Below are positions 1 to 4,249 of a stretch of DNA of 6,713 nt, in pieces. Below the pieces are notes generated by a model. It saw nothing but the letters and a program-made list of their open reading frames with translations, was not told the origin of the DNA and searched no databases. Source of the stretch: an uncultured Bacilli bacterium (GTDB lineage: Bacteria > Bacillota_I > Bacilli_A > RF39 > UBA660); assembly GCA_947585885.1 (NCBI GenBank), contig CANPXI010000056.1:1-6713 (forward strand), in the 5' to 3' direction. Each line of letters starts with the position of its first letter. Positions within the stretch are counted from its first letter, which is position 1. Position numbers and translations under genes: made by a program.

Positions 1-693
1 TTCTCTACTAGCTAATTTTCCTATGTCTATCATTTGGTTTGCTAGTTTTCTTCCTTCTTCTAAATTTGGCATAAACGCTCCTGAACCTATGGTAACGTCT
101 ATTACTATTTTATTTGCACCACTTGCTATTTTTTTACTCATTATACTGCTTGCGATTAATGGAATTGATTCTACTGCACCTATTTCATCTCTTAGGGCAT
201 ATATTCTTTTATCTGCTGGGGCAAGTGAACCTGTTTGACTTATTATACTTATACCAATATTATTTACATTGTTTATAAATTCTTCATTTGTAATACTTAC
301 TTTGTAGCCTGGTATACTTTCTAGTTTATCTATAGTTCCACCAGTAAAACCTAAGCTTCTTCCACTCATTTTAGCTACTCCAAGGTTAGCACATGCGACT
401 ATTGGAGAAACTATAAACGATACTTTATCTCCTACTCCACCAGTTGAATGTTTATCTACTACTATTTTATTTATTTTACTTAAGTCTAGTATGTCTCCAG
501 TATGAACCATCGCATCTGTTAAATAAAATGTTTCTTCATAAGATAAGCCATTTTCTTTTATAAGAAGTAAAATTTCACTCATAGGTTTATCGTCTAGTGT
601 TTTATTTGTGTAGTTATCTACTACATAAGTTATTTCTTCTTTTGTTAGTTTTTCTTTTTGTTTTAGTTTTTCTATTATATTCTCTACTTTCAT
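1..693 (-). CDS. pdp: Pyrimidine-nucleoside phosphorylase, N-terminal 231 residues (3' end outside window)
   Basis: Phosphorolyses uridine, thymidine and deoxyuridine to the free base and (deoxy)ribose-1-phosphate in cytosolic pyrimidine salvage. The reverse complement of 693 to 1 is open without a stop. Visible family motifs are the phosphate-binding KHSTGGVGDK (residues 81-90), KMSGRSLGFTGGTIDKLES (108-126), LAPADKRIYALRDE (157-170) and SIPLIASSIMSKKIASGA (176-193). R168, S183 and K187 fall at the base-binding positions known in the Geobacillus enzyme, so the numbering is collinear from the first residue. Family members are about 430 residues, so roughly the C-terminal half is missing because the window ends. 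The ATG at 693-691 follows an AGAAGGTGG ribosome site. That site and the first codons are duplicated in inverted orientation at 1034-1055. A 12-bp palindrome lies immediately upstream. I see no convincing promoter directly in front of it. Confidence 0.95.
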   Translation of the reverse strand, partial: MKVENIIEKLKQKEKLTKEEITYVVDNYTNKTLDDKPMSEILLLIKENGLSYEETFYLTDAMVHTGDILDLSKINKIVVDKHSTGGVGDKVSFIVSPIVACANLGVAKMSGRSLGFTGGTIDKLESIPGYKVSITNEEFINNVNNIGISIISQTGSLAPADKRIYALRDEIGAVESIPLIASSIMSKKIASGANKIVIDVTIGSGAFMPNLEEGRKLANQMIDIGKLASRE

Positions 694-704
694 ACTTCCA
701 CCTT
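683..704 (-). repeat. Inverted repeat, left copy, covering the pdp ribosome site and start codon
   Basis: This 22-bp stretch is perfectly reverse-complementary to 1034-1055. With one mismatch the match extends to about 26 bp on the pdp coding side. Read on the minus strand it is the pdp Shine-Dalgarno AAGGTGG, the spacer, the ATG and codons for K-V-(E). The two copies bracket a 329-bp interval holding the Xre-type gene. Confidence 0.95.
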
Positions 705-706
705 CT

Positions 707-718
707 AAATGTACATTT
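707..718. promoter_or_regulatory. Perfect 12-bp palindrome AAATGTACATTT, candidate operator before pdp
   Basis: The palindrome ends one base before the pdp Shine-Dalgarno region, between the regulator gene and pdp. A third copy of its half-site ACATTT lies at 734-739 within an imperfect CACATTTGTG dyad. Dyads of this size are typical Xre/Cro-family operators, and the neighbouring gene encodes such a protein. The link is inference; palindromes of this size are somewhat easier to find by chance in AT-rich DNA. Confidence 0.35.
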
Positions 719-779
719 TTTTGCGCGTTGAACACATTTGTGAATATTTATTTCCAGGATCTAAACAATATTTTCATAA

Positions 780-995
780 TTATTTATTATACAGAGTTTC
801 TGTTCTACCTATAAGGTAATCGGTGGTTACTTCAAAATAATTAGACAAGTCGATTAAATTTTGAAGTGTAGGAATTCTTTTACCATTTTCATAATAGCTT
901 ATTGTTGTTTTTGTTACGTTTATTATTTTGGCTAGTTCTTCTTGAGTTATCCCACGTTGTAGACGTAGGGTTTTTAATCTTTCTTTTATAAGCAT
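780..995 (-). CDS. Small Xre/Cro-CI-type helix-turn-helix DNA-binding protein
   Basis: A 71-residue single-domain regulator of the HTH_3 class. The five-helix Cro/CI fold is easy to follow: helix 1 at IKERLKTLRLQRG (residues 3-15), the helix-turn-helix proper at TQEELAKIINVTKTTISYYENG (17-38), then KRIPTLQNLIDLSNYFEVTTDYLIGR (39-64). No sensor or dimerisation domain follows, so it resembles phage-type repressors and small chromosomal Xre proteins. An in-frame GTG at 1004 gives three more residues, but it lies inside the AGGTGG Shine-Dalgarno (1001-1006), which is correctly spaced for the ATG at 995; I therefore choose 995. It lies between ssb and pdp, all on one strand, inside a segment bounded by perfect 22-bp inverted repeats. 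Its target is unknown; the palindrome just before pdp is the obvious candidate. Confidence 0.88.
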   Translation of the reverse strand: MLIKERLKTLRLQRGITQEELAKIINVTKTTISYYENGKRIPTLQNLIDLSNYFEVTTDYLIGRTETLYNK

Positions 996-1012
996 ATTAA
1001 CCACCTATTTTT

Positions 1013-1018
1013 ATTATA
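1013..1018 (-). promoter_or_regulatory. Possible -10 box (TATAAT) before the Xre-type gene
   Basis: The minus strand reads TATAAT here, but no recognisable -35 hexamer lies 16-18 bp upstream, where the right inverted repeat sits. The implied start site would leave a leader of only about ten bases before the ATG. A second TATAAT on the plus strand (1027-1032) points the other way. Weak evidence; the gene may be read mainly from the ssb promoter. Confidence 0.3.
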
Positions 1019-1033
1019 CTATATTTTATAATT

Positions 1034-1055
1034 AAGGTGGAAGTATGAAAGTAGA
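1034..1055 (+). repeat. Inverted repeat, right copy: antisense of the pdp translation start
   Basis: The 22 bp are identical, on the plus strand, to the pdp Shine-Dalgarno plus ATG plus first codons at 704-683. The copy begins a few bases beyond the ssb stop codon, in the ssb-regulator gap. Any minus-strand RNA passing through it would contain a sequence fully complementary to the pdp ribosome-binding region. On the plus strand it forms a decoy start (M-K-V-E-N) whose frame runs only 29 codons into the ssb antisense. Confidence 0.95.
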
Positions 1056-1058
1056 AAA

Positions 1059-1400
1059 TTATTCTTCTACTTCTTCTTTTTTGTTACTGCTTGATAAAAA
1101 AGTAACTTTTTCTGCGACTATTTCCATTATATAGTTTGTGGTTCCGTCTTTTTCATAACTACTTGATTGTACTCTTCCTTTAATTCCTAAAACATCACCT
1201 TTTTTACAATATTCACAAGTATGTTCAGCTATGCCATTCCAGAGTATACAACTTATAAAGTCAGTATCATATTCTCCATCTATATTCTTAAAGCTTCTTT
1301 GTACTGCAAGTGTTATGTAACATCTTTTTTTATCATTTTCAGTAACTGTAACTACTGGATCTTTTACAAGTCTTCCTACCAGTACTACATTATTAAGCAT
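1059..1400 (-). CDS. ssb: Single-stranded DNA-binding protein, short SsbB-like form without acidic tip
   Basis: Binds single-stranded DNA through an OB fold, normally as a tetramer. The 113 residues start with the family hallmark MLNNVVLVGRLVKDP, continue with ITLAVQRSF (29-37), DFISCILWNG (47-56, with the DNA-stacking Trp54) and KKGDVLGIKGRVQSSSYEKDG (66-86). The OB fold is complete, but the C-terminus ends SSNKKEEVEE: the flexible linker and the DDDIPF-like tip that recruits repair and replication proteins are absent. In length and architecture this matches Bacillus SsbB (about 113 residues, competence-associated) more than the essential SsbA. It has a strong AAAGGAGG site and its own promoter. 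It is not in the usual rpsF-ssb-rpsR context, which supports a second, accessory paralog. No terminator separates it from the downstream regulator. Confidence 0.93.
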   Translation of the reverse strand: MLNNVVLVGRLVKDPVVTVTENDKKRCYITLAVQRSFKNIDGEYDTDFISCILWNGIAEHTCEYCKKGDVLGIKGRVQSSSYEKDGTTNYIMEIVAEKVTFLSSSNKKEEVEE

Positions 1401-1420
1401 TTTTCCTCCTTTCGTTTAAC

Positions 1421-1450
1421 ACTTTAACACAAAAGTTTTTTTATTGTCAA
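1421..1450 (-). promoter_or_regulatory. Promoter of ssb
   Basis: The minus strand has a perfect -35 TTGACA (1450-1445), an 18-bp spacer and an extended -10, TGtTAAAGT (hexamer at 1426-1421), about 20 bp upstream of the ssb ATG and just before its AAAGGAGG ribosome site. A second TTGACG lies a few bases further upstream (1458-1453). Confidence 0.65.
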
Positions 1451-1498
1451 ATCGTCAATTTTGAATTTTATTTTTATCGTTTCTTTCTATATAATATG

Positions 1499-1536
1499 TA
1501 AAAATAAGGAAATTGAATTTTGAGGGTCAATTTCCT
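1499..1536 (-). terminator. Intrinsic terminator of the cysteine desulfurase gene
   Basis: AGGAAATTGA (1507-1516) pairs perfectly with TCAATTTCCT (1527-1536) around a 10-base loop. On the minus strand the hairpin is followed by TTATTTTTA. It lies 27 bp past the end of the desulfurase gene and separates it from the ssb promoter. Confidence 0.8.
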
Positions 1537-1562
1537 ATATAAAATTTAATTTTGGTAAGTTT

Positions 1563-2762
1563 TTAATTTTTTGCAAAATTTTTTATTTCGTCATATTGTT
1601 TTAATGCATCTATAAGAATGTCTATTTCTTCATATGAGTTATAGAAGTATAAACTTATTCTTACTGTGTCAGTTATATCTGTTTCTTCACTTAACATTTT
1701 TACACAGTGTTTTCCACTTCTTACACATATTTTTTTAGTGTTTAAATATAGTCCTAAGTCTCCTGAAGTTATTCCATCTATGTTTATTAGTACGATAGAT
1801 CCTTCACTATTTTTGTTATATATTTTTACGTATGGTATTTTTTCTAGTTCAGTTATTAAGTATTTTCTTAAGTGTTTTTCTTTGTTTTCTATGTAACCGA
1901 TACCTATTTCACTTAGGTATTTTATTGATTCACTAAAAGATATTATTCCACTTATATTTGGTGTTCCTGCTTCTAGTCTTAGTGGTAAATCTAATAGTTT
2001 AATTTCGTTATCATTATAAGATAAGTTCATTCCTCCACCAAATTTAGTAGGTATTATTTTCATAAGTAGTTCTTTTTTACCATAAAGTACTCCTACTCCA
2101 GTTGGTCCACACATTTTATGAGCAGAAAATACTAAAAAGTCTACATCTGTATCAGTTACATCTATTTTTTTATGTGGAGCACTTTGACTAGCATCCACTA
2201 CCATAAGTGCATTATTTTCATGGGCTAACTTTGTTATTCCTTTTATATCTCTTAAGTCACCTACTACATTTGTTATTTCTGCTAGTGATATTACTTTTGT
2301 TCTAGGAGTTATTTCTTTTTTTACACTTTCTAAAGTAAGTTTGTTATCTTCATCTAAACTAGCATATTTTATTACTATTCCTTTTTTCTTTTTTAGTATT
2401 AACCAAGGTATTATGTTACTTGCGTGTTCACTTTTTGATAGTATTACTTCATCATTTTCTTTTAAGTAATTAAGGAAATATCCAAATACTATTATGTTTA
2501 GGCTATCTGTTGCATTTTGAGTAAATATTATGTCATTTTTGTCTGTTGCATTTATAAATTTACTTACTAAGTATCTTGTGTTATCTATTTCATCATCAAC
2601 TTTAAAACTGATGTTATAGTCACCTCGGTGAGAGTTTGCTGTGTAACTAGTTAAGTATTCCATTTCTTTATTTATTACATTTATTGGTTTAAATGTAGTT
2701 GCTGCATTATCAAAATATATTATATTATTGTTTTTCATTAAAAAATCTTTTTCTATGTTCAT
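1563..2762 (-). CDS. sufS: SufS-type (group II) cysteine desulfurase
   Basis: PLP-dependent class V aminotransferase-fold enzyme that releases sulfur from L-cysteine as an enzyme persulfide, for Fe-S clusters and other thio-cofactors. The 399 residues are full length. Visible motifs: YFDNAATT (16-23), SHRGDYNIS (44-52), FTQNATDSLN (80-89), SEHASNIIPW (111-120, His113 stacks on PLP), VVDASQSAPH (188-197, Asp190 and Gln193), SAHKMCGPTGVGVLYG (213-228, Lys216 as Schiff-base lysine), FGGGM (241-245), LEAGTPN (263-269) and CVRSGKHC (346-353), with Cys353 as the sulfur-accepting cysteine. The active-cysteine loop reads RSGKHCVK instead of the common RAGHHCAQ. No SufU, SufB, SufC or SufD gene is adjacent, so its acceptor cannot be told from here. 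The ATG at 2762 follows AAGGTGAT. It is divergent from the HIT gene and ends in a clear terminator. Confidence 0.9.
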   Translation of the reverse strand: MNIEKDFLMKNNNIIYFDNAATTFKPINVINKEMEYLTSYTANSHRGDYNISFKVDDEIDNTRYLVSKFINATDKNDIIFTQNATDSLNIIVFGYFLNYLKENDEVILSKSEHASNIIPWLILKKKKGIVIKYASLDEDNKLTLESVKKEITPRTKVISLAEITNVVGDLRDIKGITKLAHENNALMVVDASQSAPHKKIDVTDTDVDFLVFSAHKMCGPTGVGVLYGKKELLMKIIPTKFGGGMNLSYNDNEIKLLDLPLRLEAGTPNISGIISFSESIKYLSEIGIGYIENKEKHLRKYLITELEKIPYVKIYNKNSEGSIVLINIDGITSGDLGLYLNTKKICVRSGKHCVKMLSEETDITDTVRISLYFYNSYEEIDILIDALKQYDEIKNFAKN

Positions 2763-2777
2763 TATTTATCACCTTAC

Positions 2778-2783
2778 ATTATA
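2778..2783 (-). promoter_or_regulatory. Possible -10 box of the cysteine desulfurase gene
   Basis: TATAAT on the minus strand, just ahead of the AAGGTGAT ribosome site. No good -35 hexamer is found at 16-18 bp and the leader would be very short, so this is only a candidate within the 104-bp divergent intergenic region. Confidence 0.35.
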
Positions 2784-2819
2784 ATTTATGAGCTTTTAAA
2801 TTTACGGTATATGCTTTTG

Positions 2820-2848
2820 TTGACTAGTTTTTAATTTTTTTTTATAAT
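2820..2848 (+). promoter_or_regulatory. Promoter of the HIT-DUF1653 pair
   Basis: TTGACT (2820-2825), a 17-bp T-rich spacer and a perfect TATAAT (2843-2848). The ATG of the HIT gene follows 18 bp later behind a GGAGGT ribosome site (2855-2860). A near-consensus vegetative sigma-factor promoter. Confidence 0.85.
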
Positions 2849-2866
2849 TTATGTGGAGGTAGATTT

Positions 2867-3238
2867 ATGAAAGACTGTTTATTTTGCGATATTGTGAGTG
2901 GTAAAGTGAGTTCTTATACTTTGTTTGAAGATGAGACTATTAAAGTTATAATGGATGCTTTTCCTAATGATACTGGACACACTCTTATTATTCCTAAAAA
3001 GCATTATAAAGATTTGGATGATATTGATATAGAAGTGTTAAAGCATATTATGGAAGAAGCTAAAGTTGTAAAGAAAGTGTTAGAGAAAGTGTTAAATCCA
3101 AGCAGTATTATTCTTATTAATAATACAGGGGATGCTCAAAAGATAAAGCATTTTCATTTACATTTAATTCCTAAGTATGATGAAAGTAAAAAATTAAGTT
3201 TAAATGAAGTATATGATTTACTTAAGGATGAATTTTAA
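2867..3238 (+). CDS. HIT-family protein (histidine-triad nucleotide hydrolase)
   Basis: A 123-residue cytosolic histidine-triad protein; relatives hydrolyse nucleoside phosphoramidates, aminoacyl-adenylates or dinucleotide polyphosphates. The triad is clear: HFHLHLIP (95-102; His95, His97, His99). Other family landmarks are CLFCDIVSGK (4-13; Cys4 and Cys7 form half of the zinc site seen in Hint/Hit proteins), AFPNDTGHTLIIPKKHY (31-47) and a conserved-type INNTGDAQ (85-91 region) before the triad. Length is normal for bacterial HIT proteins. It begins a two-gene unit behind a strong promoter and its stop codon directly abuts the DUF1653 start. Exact substrate cannot be assigned from sequence. 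Confidence 0.93.
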   Translation: MKDCLFCDIVSGKVSSYTLFEDETIKVIMDAFPNDTGHTLIIPKKHYKDLDDIDIEVLKHIMEEAKVVKKVLEKVLNPSSIILINNTGDAQKIKHFHLHLIPKYDESKKLSLNEVYDLLKDEF

Positions 3239-3481
3239 ATGAATAAGTTAGTTATTAATGGAATTTATAAGCATTTTAAGGGGAACTATTATATTGTAGA
3301 AGATATTGGATATGATAGTGAAACTTTAGAAGAGTGTGTTATTTATAGAGCACTTTATGAAGATAATAAGTTATATATTAGACCTAAAGATATGTTTTTA
3401 AGTGAAGTAGATCACGAAAAATACCCTGATATTAAACAAAAATATAGATTTCAACTAGAGAATATTAAAAGCGTTAAATAA
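3239..3481 (+). CDS. DUF1653-family small protein
   Basis: The 80 residues match the DUF1653 pattern: GIYKHFKGNYYIVEDIG (8-24), SETLEECVIYRALYED (27-42), LYIRPKDMFLSEVDH (45-59) and YRFQLE (69-74). The family is a small, single-domain, SH3-like beta protein of unknown function, widespread in bacteria. The ATG begins immediately after the TAA of the HIT gene (TAAATG), with an AAGGATG ribosome site inside the HIT coding end, so the two are translated from one message and probably coupled. The next gene has its own promoter starting two bases after this stop, so the operon likely consists of two genes, although no hairpin terminator separates them. Confidence 0.88.
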   Translation: MNKLVINGIYKHFKGNYYIVEDIGYDSETLEECVIYRALYEDNKLYIRPKDMFLSEVDHEKYPDIKQKYRFQLENIKSVK

Positions 3482-3482
3482 T

Positions 3483-3511
3483 TTGCATTTTATTTAGTTA
3501 TGTGCTATAAT
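3483..3511 (+). promoter_or_regulatory. Near-consensus extended promoter of the 104-residue orphan gene
   Basis: TTGCAT (3483-3488), a 17-bp spacer ending in the extended TGc element (3503-3505) and a perfect TATAAT (3506-3511). AGGAGGA (3524-3530) and the ATG at 3534 follow. It begins directly after the DUF1653 stop codon. Confidence 0.85.
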
Positions 3512-3533
3512 ATCAAGCAATTTAGGAGGATTT

Positions 3534-3848
3534 ATGCAAACAGATAGGTTATTTGTTGGTGATATTTATCTTTATGATGTCTGTATTAAACATAATGCTA
3601 TTTTAGTTTATTTTAAGAATAAGGGTTATGTTAATTTTGATATTATTAAAGATGATAGTGAGATTCGCTTTTTAGATAAAAATAAGATTGCAGATATTTT
3701 TATTACAGAAACTCAAAATTCTAAAGGTCTATCTATTGATTTAAATTCTATTAGGCCTTTTCTATATAGTGGTGTTCAAGCACTTAAGAATATTGATGTT
3801 AAATATTTAAGAAAAATAACTAGCGAATATAAAAAAAGTAATCAATAA
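3534..3848 (+). CDS. Unrecognised 104-residue protein
   Basis: I do not recognise the family. The protein has no signal peptide or membrane segment, so it is likely cytosolic. The first two-thirds alternates hydrophobic and charged residues as in a beta-rich domain (DRLFVGDIYLYDV at 4-16, AILVYFKNKGYVNFDII at 22-38, IRFLDKNKIADIFITE at 44-59). The last 30 residues look helical and basic (VKYLRKITSEYKKSNQ). One cysteine, no metal or nucleotide motif. Gene status is secure: a near-consensus extended promoter, a strong AGGAGGA site and a perfect terminator hairpin that contains its stop codon. It is therefore a self-contained transcription unit, presumably well expressed in exponential growth, with codon usage like its neighbours. 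Function unknown. Confidence 0.8.
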   Translation: MQTDRLFVGDIYLYDVCIKHNAILVYFKNKGYVNFDIIKDDSEIRFLDKNKIADIFITETQNSKGLSIDLNSIRPFLYSGVQALKNIDVKYLRKITSEYKKSNQ

Positions 3849-3863
3849 CGATTACTTTTTTTT
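3831..3863. terminator. Bidirectional intrinsic terminator between convergent genes
   Basis: A7-GTAATC (3831-3843) pairs with GATTAC-T8 (3850-3863) around a six-base loop. The loop contains the TAA stop of the 104-residue gene. Because the A tract becomes a T tract on the other strand, the hairpin can also end the convergent tiny-membrane-protein transcript, whose last gene stops 16 bp away. Confidence 0.9.
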
Positions 3864-3878
3864 ATCACGAAAAACTTA

Positions 3879-4010
3879 TTACCAACCAATGAAAGCTCCA
3901 AATATGATTGCAAGTAAGATGAATAATATTAGTATGATAAAGAAGCTATTTCCATAGTTTCCATTTCCTCCACAACCACAAGTGTTAGTTTGGCAACCAC
4001 AGTTATTCAT
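3879..4010 (-). CDS. YjcZ-like tiny transmembrane protein, 43 residues, Cys-Gly-Cys N-terminus
   Basis: A very short gene: AAGGGGGTG ribosome site, ATG at 4010, TAA at 3881-3879. The product begins MNNCGCQTNTCGCGGNGNYG and continues with one strongly hydrophobic helix, SFFIILILFILLAIIFGAF, ending IGW. This is the layout of the YjcZ / tiny_TM_bacill family: a Gly/Cys-rich head and a FxLIxxLFILLxIIGAxF membrane helix. Family members are 25-50 residues; some in Bacillus are sporulation-associated, but function is unknown and presence here does not prove sporulation. It is the second gene of a pair, 17 bp after the related 32-residue gene, and ends next to the bidirectional terminator. The head carries four cysteines in two CGC pairs, which could bind metal or cross-link; that is inference. 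Confidence 0.85.
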   Translation of the reverse strand: MNNCGCQTNTCGCGGNGNYGNSFFIILILFILLAIIFGAFIGW

Positions 4011-4027
4011 TATAACACCCCCTTAAA

Positions 4028-4126
4028 TTAGATAAATGCACCTAGTATGATTACTAATAAAATAAATAATACTAAAGCGAATGCTGCACCAGAGATACCA
4101 TTATTGTTTCCACAACCACAATTCAT
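4028..4126 (-). CDS. YjcZ-like tiny transmembrane protein, 32 residues
   Basis: Starts at the ATG at 4126 with AAAGGAGG eight bases upstream. The product begins MNCGCGNNNGISGAA and continues with the helix FALVLFILLVIILGAFI, an excellent match to the YjcZ-family signature (FALIVVLFILLIIVGA). The paralog directly downstream shares the Cys-Gly-Cys start and the ILLxII-GAF helix, so the pair probably arose by tandem duplication. Likely a single-pass membrane microprotein of unknown function. Another ATG at 4133 is only one base from the Shine-Dalgarno and opens just ten codons in another frame, so it is not the start. The gene is divergent from the prsA-like gene. Confidence 0.85.
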   Translation of the reverse strand: MNCGCGNNNGISGAAFALVLFILLVIILGAFI

Positions 4127-4159
4127 TAGTCATTCCTCCTTTTTTATCTTTACACTTTT

Positions 4160-4188
4160 ATTATAAGCAAATATTAAAAATATGTGAG
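4160..4188 (-). promoter_or_regulatory. Promoter of the two tiny membrane-protein genes
   Basis: On the minus strand, CTCACA (4188-4183, four of six matches to TTGACA), a 17-bp spacer and a perfect TATAAT (4165-4160), followed by the AAAGGAGG ribosome site. The -35 overlaps the GAGTGCTAA element at 4186-4194. Confidence 0.55.
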
Positions 4189-4197
4189 TGCTAATTA

Positions 4198-4226
4198 TTG
4201 TGTTTTTTTCTTTTTTTTGCTATCAT
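4198..4226 (+). promoter_or_regulatory. Promoter of the prsA-like gene
   Basis: TTGTGT (4198-4203), 17-bp pyrimidine-rich spacer and extended -10 TGcTATCAT (hexamer 4221-4226). It lies 23 bp upstream of the lipoprotein ATG, and shows that an in-frame extension of the coding frame to 4184 is not the real start. Confidence 0.65.
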
Positions 4227-4249
4227 ATTCTATGTGGAAGGAGAAAGAT

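Noticed and set aside
23..238. 71-codon open frame on the plus strand
   Set aside because: It is antisense to pdp, whose catalytic motifs are read on the other strand; no ribosome site.
707..778. Stop-bounded minus-strand codon run (KYCLDPGNKYSQ... to MYI) between the regulator and pdp, as a gene remnant
   Set aside because: Only about 22 codons, no start, and no family I can name. The opposite strand of the same stretch is also open (36 codons from 709), so open frame alone is not evidence.
1221..1427. 68-codon plus-strand frame over ssb
   Set aside because: Antisense to the SSB OB fold; no homology and no ribosome site.
1666..1896. 76-codon plus-strand frame over the desulfurase
   Set aside because: Antisense to conserved SufS sequence, including the active-cysteine loop.
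4101..4133. Ten-codon frame starting at the ATG at 4133
   Set aside because: The ATG is only one base from the Shine-Dalgarno, and the overlapping YjcZ-like start at 4126 is properly spaced and encodes a family member.
4168..4194. Full CIRCE operator before prsA
   Set aside because: The left half position (4168-4176) does not resemble TTAGCACTC; only the right half matches, so it is not annotated as an operator.
4184..4249. Upstream extension of the PrsA-like protein by 22 residues
   Set aside because: It would place promoter DNA in the coding region and bury the lipoprotein signal; the ATG at 4250 has the ribosome site.
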